Below, one piece after another: positions 46,651 to 58,400 of a DNA stretch of 64,000 bases (its first letter is position 1; every line of letters starts with the position of its first letter). The translations under genes were made by a program, and so were the position numbers. Below the pieces are notes generated by a model. That model was not told the DNA's origin. It searched no databases and saw nothing but the letters and a program-made list of their open reading frames with translations. The stretch is from Populus alba. Its lineage: Eukaryota > Streptophyta > Magnoliopsida > Malpighiales > Salicaceae. The stretch covers positions 52,918,697 through 52,982,696 of the forward strand of contig NC_133284.1 in assembly GCF_005239225.2 (NCBI RefSeq), in the 5' to 3' direction.

Positions 46651-48479
46651 GATACTCAAATGTTTTGTCCAATTGCAACCCTATATGATCAAAGACCAAT
46701 ATTATATTTTTTAAACCCTTCACTCTTATAAAAACAATTTATATGATTATAAATAGGAAAAAATATTTTTTAGAAATTACATATTATTTTTTTAGTTTTT
46801 CTTTTTAATTAGAGATAAGTGAAAGGTTAATACAACTCCTAATAATTAGTTTCATGTAAAAAATAAAAATAAAAATAGTAACCAAAATTTTATTTTAGTT
46901 ATAAAGTTAATAAAATTTTAAATATATTTTAATTGAATTAAATATTTCAATACAAAATTTATGTTCTTATACAGTTATATATTAATTCTAACAAATAATA
47001 TGATTTCTATGTTTAAATTTTGGTATTAATAACGCATACAACAATGCGGCAGTTAAGATTTTTAGATAAAAAAATCATTAAAAATAAAAATAAGCTAGCA
47101 CATTTGTTACATAACTAAAAAAAATTGATTTTTTTCTTTAAATTAATTCTTTTATACAGTTTTAATATGTTAATGTCAAAAATAAATTTTAAAAATAAAA
47201 ATATTATTTTTTATATATTTTCAAAAAGTATTTTGAAAAGTATTTATTATTATTATTTTAAAAAAAAATTGCAAGTATTAACAATCATAGTTTCTACTTT
47301 AAAATATGAAAATGTTGCAGAAAACTAAGGTAGCCGGTCATGTGGGCTCAATGAACCTCCTACAGTTGGCCTAACCTAAATTCTTCAGTACAAGTTGATT
47401 ATGGAAAAGGCACCTTCGGGGGTGTTTGCATGCATTTTAATTGGAGTCTTGAATATATTTTTGAAAGTTTTTTTTTAGTTTAAATTGATTTTTTTATGAT
47501 TTTAGATTATTTTGATATGATAAAATCAAAAATTAATTTTTAAAAATTATTTTAATCCATTTCTAAATAAAAAAAATCTTGAAAAAAATAATATTTACCA
47601 CTACTCTAAACACCCTCTGACAACAAAGCCTTGGGGGGCAAGGGGTGCCACTGGTTTCTTACCTGGTTTGTTCTTTCCAAAAAGCAGGACAGTTTATATA
47701 AAAGTAAACAAATTATGGAGTAACAAGTTCTTAGGACATCAATGAAGGGAATATCTTTTTGTGTGGATGATGTTTTGTTTTAGAAAGTAATTCTCGAGAG
47801 CCTGCATTCCAGTGGAATTCCTAACTAAATCAATGTGCTTAAAATGCTCATATTCTAAATATTTTTAGCAATTCCTAATAATTTTTAATTTTACAAGGAA
47901 TGAAATTTGTTCCTGATAATTTCTAATTCAAATTTTGTTTTCTTTGTCTTGGTTTTTTAGCATATCCTTTCTTTGTATTTTTAGATGTAATTTTTATATA
48001 CCAGTATAAAATCAAGTCATAGATATTAAGTTTAGGTAAAATTTTTACATCATAGATAAGTTAACTTTCTAATTCCTAATAATTGTCTATTCCCAATTTT
48101 ACATCAGTATATTGCATCACCTTATGCTTATGCTGGATGACATAATAGCCCTCTGAAATTTTTGGATGACGAGTTCTTTTCATTGAATCTACACCTTTGC
48201 AAATGATACCCATTAAGCTAAGTTTTGACTTATCTCTGTTATCTAAAAATCTATAGTTTTTCTACATGTTCTCTAGGTATGAACTGATCTTGTTATCAAC
48301 AGATTAAACAATAAGCATACTTTGTTAAATTTGAGATGACCTGAAAGGGTGCTTTGTGGTCCCTGTAACAGCATAGTAAAATCATTACTGTATATTGTTT
48401 TGAGAGGGCATATTTTCCGTAGTCTTAAGATCATTCTAAGAATTTCGACTATCTCATCCATTGCATCTCTTCCCACTAA
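46651..48479. other. AT-rich, no gene recognised; M1 repeat at 47426-47620
   Basis: Very AT-rich. A MITE-like M1 copy at 47426-47620 runs from gggtgtttgcatgcatttt to ctctaaacaccctctg, which fits short inverted termini gggtgttt/aaacaccc. The remainder shows only chance ORFs. Confidence 0.5.
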
Positions 48480-48644
48480 TTGGGTATAACACCAAGGATG
48501 GACTTGTGCCATAACTTGCTGATCATGCATTATCTATTTCCCTTGGCATATATGCTTGTGTTCGGCGAAAACAATGGGAAGGTGCATTTTGGGTCTTACA
48601 GCAGATGAAGGAAAAGGGTGTGCAACCCATGGACTTGTTATTGA
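48480..48644 (+). pseudogene. PPR-protein gene fragment, upstream part
   Basis: One frame reads LGITPRMDLCHNLL. After a 1-nt shift the next reads ALSISLGIYACVRRKQWEGA and then FWVLQQMKEKGVQP, a pentatricopeptide-type helix pair. The frame ends at a plausible splice donor gag|gtaata at 48644. It resembles the chloroplast PPR protein family of Arabidopsis At1g30610 (EMB2279), recognised from memory. It continues conceptually in the fragment at 53600-53704; Copia 2 lies between them. Too short and frameshifted to be functional. Confidence 0.6.
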
Positions 48645-48837
48645 GGTAATAGCTGTTTTTACTATCCATGGTTCTTATCAATATTTCACATCAGCAGAAC
48701 CTGTATCTTAGATTCTTAGCAATACCTTGTTGTATGAGTTTATCATTATTCTGATAAACAGCTAGTCATGGTTGCTGACTTGCTCTTTAAGATAGGTGCT
48801 CAATCTAGCATCTTTTAGGGTGGTTTTGGTGTGAAAT

Positions 48838-49176
48838 TGTTGAATTCATGTCTCAGAAGCTGTTGATGAAGAAGTTGCTGATGAAGAAACAGCTGATGTG
48901 GAATCTACTGTCGTGGAAGCTGTTATTAGTTTTAGTTTTAATAAAACACTAGCTATTTGAATTAGTCAATTTCTGTTAGGATTGCTATAATCCTTTTATT
49001 TGAATATTATCCTTTGAATTCTGTTACGTAACAGCAGGAGATAATGTTGTTGTTGCTTGCCTTTAAAGCTTCAATTTGTTCAATGTTTTGTATGTGCTGC
49101 ATAATCAATAAAACAGTGCATTCAGCAAGAAGCTGTTTTTATTCTCTTTTGTATTTTCTTCTGTTTAAATCCAACA
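48838..49176 (+). repeat. 5' LTR of Copia 2
   Basis: TGTTGAATTCATG ... tttaaatccaaca. It includes gaagaag/ctgatgaag short repeats near its start and an aataaaac signal near 49107. Confidence 0.93.
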
Positions 49177-49179
49177 GAT

Positions 49180-49191
49180 TGGTATCAGAGC
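49180..49191 (+). other. Primer binding site (tRNA-iMet) of Copia 2
   Basis: tggtatcagagc, three bases after the LTR end. Confidence 0.9.
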
Positions 49192-49269
49192 CGATTTTTT
49201 CTTAAGAGATCTGTGAGACAGAGAGAGCCTAAACACTTACCATTCTTCTAAAAAACCAATCAAAACAAA

Positions 49270-50625
49270 ATGAATTCAGAAGCCTCCGGAAATTTAATGG
49301 CATCACCAGTATTTGATGGAACAAACTATCAAGTTTGGGCTGTTCGAATGAAAGCTTATCTTGATGCAAATGATCAGTGGGAAGCCGTTGAAAACACATA
49401 TGAGGTTCCTCTTTTGCTTGACAATCCAACTATAGCTCAAATGAAAAATTATAAGGAGAGTAAGCAAAAGAAATCAAAGGCAAAAGCTAGCCTATTTGCA
49501 GTTGTCTCGTCTTCAATCTTCACCAGAATCATGACTCTGAAGACAACAAATGAGATATGGAATTTTCTCAAAAGGGAATATGAAGGGAATGAACGAGTGA
49601 AGGGCATGCAAGTTTTAAATCTCATTAGAGAATTTGAGATGCAAAGAATGAATGAATCAGAGACTATCAAGGTTTACTCTGACAAACTTCTTGACATTGT
49701 AAACAAAGTAAGACTTCTTGGTACTGAATTTACTGATTCTAGAATTGTTCAGAAAATTCTTGTTACAGTTCCTGAAAAGTTTGAAGCTACAATATCATCA
49801 ATAGAAAACTCAAAGGATGTATCAAGCATCACTTTGGCAGAGTTACTGAATGCATTGCAGGCTCAAGAACAAAGAAGACTCATGAGGCAAGCAGGTTCTG
49901 TGGAAGGTGCTTTTTTTGCAAAATCACAGAACAACATACAACAAAGAAACAAAAATTACAGCAATAGCAACACAACATTTCCTCTGTGTTCTTACTACAA
50001 AAAATCCAACCATCCACATAGCAGATGTTGGTGGAGGCCGGATATAAAATGTCACAGATGTGGACAACTAGGACACATTGGAAGGGTATGCAAATCTCAA
50101 CAACAACAGCAGCAGCAAGAAGAAGTCAAAACCGTTGTTGAACAACCTGAAGATGAACAAATGTTTGTAGCATCATGTTTTGTTGCTAATAACTCAACAG
50201 AAAGCTGGCTTATATACAGTGGTTGTACCAGCCACATGACCTATGATAAAGAGCTTTTCAAAAGGCTTGACAGAACAATTATTTCCAAAGTAAGAATTGG
50301 AAATAGGGCATGTCTTGCAGTAAAGGGTAAAGGAACGGTGGCAATCAAAGGCAACACAAGTTTAAAATTAATTTCTGATTTCTTATATGTTCCTGAAATT
50401 AATCAAAATCTTTTGAGTGTTGGTCAGCTGCTTGAGAAAGGATATAAGGTGCTGTTTGAAGACAAGTTTTGCTTGATTACTGATGCACAAAACAAGGAAG
50501 TATTTAAAATTCAGATGCAAAGTAAAAGCTTTGCCTTGAATTTTACAAAAGAAGAACAAGCAGCAGTACAATGCTTTGGCATAGAAGATTGGGGCACTTT
50601 CATCATGCAACTATACTCTTTATGA
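49270..50625 (+). pseudogene. Copia 2 gag and protease, catalytic Asp replaced by Tyr
   Basis: A 451-codon ORF with its ATG 79 nt after the primer site. Gag core (NYQVWAVRMKAYL; EIWNFLKREYEG; then LAELLNALQAQEQRR), a CCHC zinc knuckle (CHRCGQLGHIGRVC, about residues 260-273), a Gln run and the protease. The active-site triplet reads Y-S-G (WLIYSGCTSHMT; Tyr codon TAC at 50215-50217) where the family has D-S-G, a one-base change that should abolish proteolysis. The frame shifts near 50571, so its last about 18 codons are out of phase with pol. Confidence 0.88.
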
Positions 50626-53105
50626 AAAACAACAATCTTGTGAAAGGCCTACCTGACTTAGAAGAAGATCTTCCATTGTGTGCAGCCTGTCAGTATGGGA
50701 AGCAGACAAGACTTCCATTCCCACGCAATAAAAGCTGGAGAGCTACACAGAAACTACAGCTAGTGCACACTGATGTGGGAGGACCTCTGAAAATATCATC
50801 ATTAAACGACAGTAAGTATTACATTACTTTCATTAATGATCATACAAGAATGTGCTGGATTTATTTCATGAAGTATAAATCTGAGGTTGCTGATATCTGC
50901 TGGAAGTTCAAAGCATGGGTAGAAAAACAAAGCACACACAAAATACAGGTGATCAGATCAGATAATGGAACAGAATATACCTCAGAAAAATTCAACAAGT
51001 TCTGTGAAAAGGAAGGCATTGAACATCAGCTGACAGCACCTTATACCCCTCAACAAAATGGGGTTGTTGAGAGAAAAAACAGAACACTCATGGAGATGAC
51101 AAGATGTCTATTACATGACAAAGGATTGCCAAAGAATATATGGGCTGAGGCTGCAAATACATCAATGTTTCTTCTGAACAGATTGCCAACAAAAGCTCTG
51201 CAACAGAAAACTCCATTTGAGGCATGGTATGGCTATAAACCAAAGTTGCAAAATTTAAAAACTTTCAATTGTCTTTGTTTCTCTTACATTCCACAGGTCA
51301 AAAGAGACAAACTTGATAAGAAGGCAGAACCTGGAATCTTTGTAGGCTACAACTTAGTATCCAAAGCCTACATGATTTATCTTCCACAAGACAACAAAGT
51401 GATTGTTAGGAAAAACATCCAATTTTTTGAGTCAGAAAGCTGGAACTGGGAGAAAAATAAGCTTGAATTTCAAGAGGAGAATGTTGATGTTGATGATGAA
51501 TCTGTTACAAAAATCAGATTGCTTTCTGATATCTATCAGAGTTGCAATATGGCATTAATTGAACCTGCAAGATATGAAGAAGCTGCTGCAGATCAACATT
51601 GGATGGGTGCAATGAAGGAGGAGCTTATGATGATTGAGAAGAATCAGACTTGGTTGCTTGTAAACAGACCTGCACATAAAAAGACAATAGGAGTTAAATG
51701 GGTTTATAGAACGAAGTTCAATGCTGACGATTCTATAAATAAACACAAAGCAAGACTTGTTGTCAAGGGATATGCTCAGATGTTTGGGGTAGATTTTTCT
51801 GAAACCTTTGCTCCTGTTGCTAGACTTGATACTATAAGAATGCTGCTTGCACTTGCTGCTCAAAATGGCTGGACTATACATCAAATGGATGTCAAATCTG
51901 CTTTTTTAAATGGATATTTGGAGGAGGAAATATTTGTGGAGCAGCCTGAAGGTTTTGTTGTTCAAGGAGAAGAGGAGAAAGTATATTTGCTGAAAAAGGC
52001 TCTCTATGGTTTAAGGCAAGCACCAAGGGCTTGGTACAACAGGATTGATGCTCATTTGTTAGACTTAGGCTTTACAAAAAGTCTAAGTGAATTTACACTC
52101 TATCTCAGAAAATTCAATGATGAATTGCTTGTGGTTTCTCTTTATGTGGATGACTTACTTGTGACAGGAAGTAACAGGGAGCAGATTGATGTGTTCAAAA
52201 GAGAAATGAAGAAAGCATTTGAAATGACTGACTTGGGGAAGATGACATTCTTTCTCGGCATGGAAGTCTAGTAAAAGCAGAATGAAATCTTCATATGTCA
52301 GCAAAAATATGTCAAAGAGATTTTAAAGAAGTTCAACATGGAAGAGTGCAGATCAACAGCAACACCAATGAATCAAAAGGAAAAGTTTTGCAAAGAAGAT
52401 GGAGCTGCAAAGATTGATGAAACACTTTATAGAACCTTAATAGGATGCTTGATGTATCTTACTGCAACAAGACCCGACATTATGAATGCTACAAGTATCC
52501 TTTCAAGGTATATGCATTGTGCAAGTGAGATTCATTTTCAAGCAGCAAAAAGAATTGTCAGATATATTAAGGGAACAATTGACTATGGATTGAAGTTTTG
52601 TCAAGTCAAAAACTCTATTCTCCATGGTTATTCAGATAGTGACTGGGCCAATTGTGTTGATGATATGAGAAGCACTTCAGGTTATTGTTTTAGTCTTGGT
52701 TCTGCTATTTTTTCGTGGAGTTCAAAGAAGCAAGAAGTCATTGCTCAATCCACAGCTAAGGCAGAGTATGTTGCTGCCACTGCTGCTGTGAATCAGGCTA
52801 TTTGGATTAGAAAGTTAATGGCTGATCTGCAGATGGAGCAAAAGGAAAGCACACAAATCCTTGTAGACAATCAAGCTGCAATTGCAATTGCAAAAAATCC
52901 TGTGTTCCATGACAAAATGAAACATTTCAAACTAAAACTCTATTTCCTAAGAGAAGTTCAAAGAGAAGGTGAAATACAGTTGATCTATTACAAAACAGAA
53001 AATCAAAATGCTGACATTCTGACCAAGCCGCTTCCTCAAGCTAAGTTTGAATTCTTTAGGCAAAGACTTGGAGTCTGCAGCTTCAGAGCCAAAGAGGAGT
53101 GTTGA
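50571..53105 (+). pseudogene. Copia 2 integrase, RT and RNase H
   Basis: Frame 3 picks up at the pre-integrase motif (LWHRRLGHFHHATILFM). The integrase core has VHTDVGGP, IRSDNGTEY and QQNGVVERKNR. RT has GVKWVYRTKFN, ETFAPVARLDTIR, MDVKSAFLNG, GLRQAPRAWY and YVDD at 52143-52154. Two adjacent stops (TAG TAA, 52269-52274) cut the link to RNase H, which is otherwise in the same frame (SDSDWANCVDDMRSTSGY; STAKAEYVAA; DNQAAIAIAKNPVFHD) and ends at 53105. TNT1/Tork-like by motif style. One frameshift and two stops in about 4.6 kb agree with its youth. Confidence 0.9.
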
Positions 53106-53453
53106 ATTCATGTCTCAGAAGTTGTTGATGAAGAAGTTGCTGACAAATAAGTTGCTGATGAAGAAACAACTGATGTGGAATCTACTGTCGTGGAAGCTGT
53201 TATTAGTTTTAGTTTTAATAAAACACTAGCTATTTGAATTAGTCAATTTCTGCTAGGATTGCTATAATCCTTTTATTTGAATATTATCCTTTGAATTCTG
53301 TTACGTAACAGCAGGAGATAATGTTGTTGTTGCTTGCCTTTAAAGCTTCAATTTGTTCAATGTTTTGTATGTGCTGCATAATCAATAAAACAGTGCATTC
53401 AGCAAGAAGTCGTTTTTATTCTCTTTTGTATTTTTTTCTCTTTAAATCCAACA
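53100..53453 (+). repeat. 3' LTR of Copia 2
   Basis: Near-identical to 48838-49176 plus a 15-bp insertion near 53145. Confidence 0.93.
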
Positions 53454-53599
53454 GAAATATCATTGTCAAAGCATAGGAGCATGAGCTATCCTTTTGACCT
53501 GCATACCATCATGAAAAATGTTTCCTATGAAAAGCCTTGTGTTGTATCAATAACTAACCAGGAAATGATAAAATGGTTTTCTGCCTCGTACTTGAGCAG

Positions 53600-53704
53600 G
53601 TCATGCTTGCTTGTGGCAAGTACAACTTGGTTCATGAGTTCTTTAAAAAAGTTCAGAAGTCTTCCATTCCAAATGCCTTAGTTCAAGATCTAAGAATGGC
53701 TTAG
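53600..53704 (+). pseudogene. PPR-protein gene fragment, downstream part
   Basis: The frame reads VMLACGKYNLVHEFFKKVQK followed by SSIPNAL, then TAG at 53702. The wording matches the segment that follows QWEGAFWVLQQ in At1g30610-type PPR proteins (recalled). A cag ends at 53599 and could be a splice acceptor, although the frame is also open further upstream (DKMVFCLVLEQ). Remainder of the gene is absent. Together with 48480-48644 it forms a two-exon fragment interrupted in its intron by Copia 2. Confidence 0.6.
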
Positions 53705-53716
53705 TGTGGTTATAAA

Positions 53717-54726
53717 TAATGTATCTACTTGTTCAAAATCTAGAATGCTTGTGATATATTGTGTTCCTTAGTGTGGTTATAAATAATGTATGAGCAAGGT
53801 GTCTTGAAGCCTCGTATTGTGATTACATGCCCAAACTAGCTAGTCGAATAAATGAAGGGACAATAGAGTTTCCGAGGAGATTATTTTTTCTTTTTGGAAA
53901 ATTGATTTTTCTTAGTTATTATCTTTTTTTCTATTTATTTTAAAATATTATGTTTAATAATTTTATTTTTTAATTTGTTTATGAATTTTATTGCTTTTTT
54001 TTATTTTCAAGTTTTTTAGTTGATTTAAGGAGTTGTAAATCTCTTACAAAGGAAACTACTTTACATGGTAAATTATTAAGAAATAAAATTTTAAATTCTG
54101 GTTTTTGGTGTGATGATCCTTTTTAGTAGAATTGTGTTGTTTGTTTTTGCTATTTTTTTTGTATTATTTCTATTTATATTAGTTGGTATCAGAACCTAAC
54201 AATCTTTGATTATTGTTTGCTTGTTGTATGCTGCAAAACAACCATAGCTGGAAAAAATAATAAAACTAAACATGTTCAAGGAGAAGATGAAGAAGTTTCC
54301 TCTTTAGAGAAAAAGGTTCATGAGCTAGAAATTGAGGATATACAAAGGTAGATCGCAAAGCTTACGTGACAATTGAAATAAAACACCCAACAAGAATAGG
54401 AGGAGAGTAATTGTGAACCCTGGCTAATCTAGAGGAGGCAACCTTTTAATTGGGCAGCACTTCATGGAGATTTTGATTTTTAAATTAAACTTTCTAATTT
54501 TGTAGGAACTTTACAAGTGGAAGAGTTTATCGTTTAGTTGAATGAAGTATAAAGGATTTTCAAGTGCATAAAAGTTTAAGAGCAGCTAAGGGTGAAGCTT
54601 ATTGGTATTAGATTAAAAGGGTGAGTTTATGCTTGGTGGAAGCAATTAAAGAGAAAGATAAAGGAATACTTTTTTCCGTTTGGATACATTTAAACTTTTT
54701 ACCAATGACTCCATATATCTATAAGT
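53717..54726 (+). pseudogene. Ty3/gypsy remnant, tandem copy 1 (LTR plus gag start)
   Basis: Collinear with 55800-56805. An LTR-like AT-rich part (53765-54190) is followed by ttggtatcagaacc (54182) in primer-site position, then decayed gag. Reading across frames gives LEKKVHELEIEDIQR, HFMEILIFK and AWWKQLKEK, a gypsy gag pattern. Stops and indels are frequent. It ends where sequence diverges at about 54715-54726, next to a hAT-like terminus. Confidence 0.7.
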
Positions 54727-55799
54727 CATAATTATAAAACCTGAGTAATCCGGTAAACAATTTGAAATCTCACGAGAACTAAACTAGTTTAGATTGAGAA
54801 AATAATAACAATAATAATAAAATTAACTTAGTAAAAAATCTGGGCTTATGCAATAATCTACCAACTCTTCACCCGTTAATATATTTTTTTTTTAAAAAAA
54901 AAACAATGAAGTTTTAATTTTAAAATATTATATTTTAACCTAGATTTACCCTTCATATCCATAACATCGAGCAATCCCTTTTGTCGGGTTTTATAAGTAT
55001 ACTTTGAAGTTAAGGTTAAAGAAAATAAAAACAAAATTGTAAAAAGAAATTGTTTTCTTAAATTAATTTTCAAACCTCTCGCTCTCATGTTCTCATATTT
55101 CGACAACATGGAAAGCACAGATATTTCTACGCCTATTACTACAACTCTTTCAAACGTACCTTAGCAACCGGAACTCCTGTCTCTCCTCTTCACTTTTCGC
55201 TTCTCGTACGTTTCTCTCGTTCTCTCCCTCCAATTTTTTGACAATTCTTTTCTCTCTCTTTTTTAAAATCTTTAATTAATTCTTGTATTTAGTTCTCTTT
55301 ATCTTTCTTACGTTTTCTTGATCATCTTGTGGTGGGTTCTTTTCATTTCTCTCGTGACTGCATGTCCTTAAATTTCAAGCCTTTTCTTCCCTTTTAATTG
55401 TATATTTGTGTATAGTATATATAGACCCTTTTGTGTTCTTGGGAGGTTTGTGATTGTTATTGCTGTTTCCAGGTGCTGTTTTGATGTTAAAAAGTGTTTT
55501 TGTTTTAGTAAATTGCTGCTTTCAAATATTTGAGCTATTTTTGACTGACTGGCCCTCTTTTTCCCCAAGATCCAAATGGACCAGTAAAAAGTAGGAAATA
55601 CTTTCAAACTCCGTTTTTCATGTAGAAAAATGGGAATAATATGCAAAAGGACTCGATGGGATCTCTGCTTTAGAACATTTCAAGCTGTCAAGCCTGTTAT
55701 AGGTATCTAAGTTCAATGAAGGTAACATTTCAAGCTATCAAGCTTGTTATAGGTTCCAAGTTCTATGAAGGTGAGGTAAGCCTTTAAAATGGCTTCAGA
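54727..55799. other. hAT-like left end, then no gene recognised
   Basis: cataattataaaacctgagt at 54727 matches the family terminus of H2 and H3, but no partner end with an 8-bp duplication was found. The remainder is AT-rich, with a pyrimidine-rich stretch (55160-55330) that resembles a plant 5' leader but leads to no ORF. A short direct repeat (aacatttcaagct) occurs at about 55674 and 55725. Confidence 0.45.
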
Positions 55800-58400
55800 T
55801 GTATCTACTTATTAATGCTTGTTATATACTCTATTCCTTAGTGTGGTTATAAATAATGTATGAGCAAGGTGTCTTGAAGCCTCGTATTGTGATTACATGC
55901 CCAAACTAGCTAGTCGAATAAATGAAAGGACAATAGAGTTTCCGAGGTGATTATTTTTTCTTTTTGGAAAATTGATTTTTCTTAGTTATTATCTTTTTTT
56001 TCTATTTATTTTAAAATATTATGTTTAACAATTTTATTTTTTATTTTGTTTATGAATTTTATTGCTTTTTTTATTATTATTATTATTATTATTTATTTTC
56101 AATGTTTTAGTTTGTTTAAGGAGTTGTAAATCTCTTACAAAGGAAACTACTTGACATGGTAAATTATTAAGAAATAAAATTTTGAATTCTGGTTTTTGGT
56201 GTGATGATCCTTTTTAGTAGAATTGTGTTGTTTGTTTTTGCTATTTTTTGTATTATTTCTGTTTATATTAGTTGGTATCAAAACCTAACAATCTTTGATT
56301 ATTGTTTGCTTGTTGTATGCTGCAAAACAACCATAGCTGGAAAAAATAATAAAACTAAACATGTTCAAGGAGAGGATGAAGAGGTTTCCTCTTTAGAGAA
56401 AAAGGTTCATGAGCTAGAAATTGAGGATATACAAAGGTAGATCGCAAAGCTTACGTGACAATTGAAATAAAACACCCAACAAGAATAGGAGGAGAGTAAT
56501 TGTGAACCCTGGCTAATCTAGAGGAGGCAACCTTTTAATTGGCAGCACTTCATGGAGATTTTGATTTTTAAATTAAACTATCTAATTTTGTAGGAACATT
56601 ACAAGTGGAAGAGTTATCGTTTAGTTGAATGAAATATAAAGGATTTTCAAGTGCATAAAAGTTTAAGAGAAGATAAGGGTGAAGCTTATTGGTATTAGAT
56701 TAAAAGGGCGAGCTTATGCTTGGTGGAAGCAATTAAAGAGAAAGATAAAGAAACACTTTTTTCTGTTTGGATACATTTAAACTTTTTACCAATGACTCCA
56801 TACATTGGGATGGGAGAACTATTGCTAAGTACATTGAAAACTCTACCAACCGGTGGCTAAGAATGATTTTTTAGAAAGAGTAGTTGATTGCTAGGTATTT
56901 AAAGTAGATTATGATAGTTCATGCAAGATGTATTGTGTTTGCATTCTTTATAAATAGTTTTGTAAGCCTATAAGAGAGCTTTGATTATGGATAAACAATA
57001 GGTTATTAGGGTAATTAACAAAGGTGGCTTTTGATTTGACCAAAATAATAAGGAGGTGTGCGCTAACAAAAAAAAAATCATTCATTTAGCCTGAATCGAT
57101 AACTAAATATATCACAAGTTCAAGTTCAAGTTCTAGATATGATTTTAAATTTTAGTGTTTTAGATATGATGAATTAGGACATTGAATTTATAAGTGCCAT
57201 AAACCAAAGAGTCGTAAGTGTAAACATTTGTAAGTAAAATAGCATAATGAGAAGAGAAGTGATCCTATTTATGATGATTAATATGTTAGTGAGGAGGTTT
57301 TCTAAGATAATGATGGTGCTACCTCAATTATCCAAAAGAGTTTGCTTATTCTTAAAAGTGATTCAAATCAAGATTGGCTACACACTAGTCTTTTTCTTTC
57401 AACTTGTACCATCAAGAACAGTGTATGTAATTTGATTATTGATAGTGGTAATTGTGAAAAGGTAGTGTTAATTGAAGTAGTAGAGAAGTTGCAACTTAAA
57501 AAAAAAAACATCATATACCCTACAAATTGAAGTAGATGAATCGAGATCCCAATGTAATCATGGATGAATAATATCTTGTTTTATTTTTTATAGGTAAGAG
57601 ATATTTTTTGATAGTATTTGATATGATGTTGTGTCTATGGATATATGTCATTTATTGTTGTATAGACCATGATAATATGACAAGAATGTCATGCATAACA
57701 AACAATGTAATACTTATACCCTTAATATAGTAATGAAAGAAAAGGGAAGTTGTTAAGAGCGAACATAAAAATATGTTGTTTTTATCATAATTTATTGAAA
57801 TGAAAAAAAAAAAAAAGAGAGAGAAAAGGGAGATTTTTAGAGAATCAAGAGGACATGAAAAAGGGTATGATATGGAATAAGTCATTGGTGGCTACTAATG
57901 GTTCTACAAAGATTGAGAGCATTTTAGGAATTGATTATTGGCCTATTTTATCTGAGTTGGTTAACTATATAGTGTTAGTAGATCGGAGGTCAATGGAATG
58001 TAAAGATGCTAACATTATTTTTAATGGTTGATAATAACAACATAGACGAATGGATGACCAGAACTCAAGGATGAGTTCTTTTCAATCTAAAGAGATTGAT
58101 GCAAGAGGATTTTTTTTTTTTTGAAAAAGTTATTTGTTTTCTTAGTTTTTTTTCCTATTTATCTTAGAAAAATAAATCTTATGCTTAATGATTCTATTTT
58201 TTAAAATTTGTTTAAAGCTTTTATTTTAAGGTTTCCTAATTTGTTAAGTTTGTTTTTCTTAATTTATTTAAGGAATTGTAAAATGATACTACTTGGTACG
58301 GTAAATTATGGAGAAATAAGATTTTAAATTAGAGTTTTTGATATGATGATTCTAGTTGTAGAGATTTGTAGACTTTTGTGCTTATGAGCTTTATATTTTT
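55800..58400 (+). pseudogene. Ty3/gypsy remnant, tandem copy 2 (LTR, gag, protease, 3' LTR-like)
   Basis: LTR-like DNA (about 55836-56270), a primer-site-like ttggtatcaaaacc, gag pieces as in copy 1, a broken zinc knuckle near 57155-57200 and the protease segment CNLIIDSGNCEKVV (about 57424). After a decayed region, 58095-58400 resembles the LTR again in diverged form (aagraattgtaaa, gtaaattatggagaaataag). RT, integrase and RNase H are absent. Part (57405-57917) is shared with the copy-B flank at 20972-21480. Confidence 0.65.

Larger units (their letters stand above)
48838..53453 (+). mobile_element. Copia retrotransposon 2 (young, TSD GAAAT)
   Basis: LTRs at 48838-49176 and 53100-53453 differ by about seven substitutions and one 15-bp insertion. 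A perfect 5-bp target duplication gaaat flanks it (48833-48837 and 53454-53458). Primer site ggtatcagagcc follows the 5' LTR, and a purine tract aaagaggag precedes the 3' LTR. It splits a PPR gene fragment. It is structurally complete but carries coding lesions. Confidence 0.95.

Noticed and set aside
54960..55000. Right end of the hAT-like element starting at 54727
   Set aside because: gtcgggttttataagtat is only vaguely like the family terminus and no 8-bp duplication pairs with the left flank.
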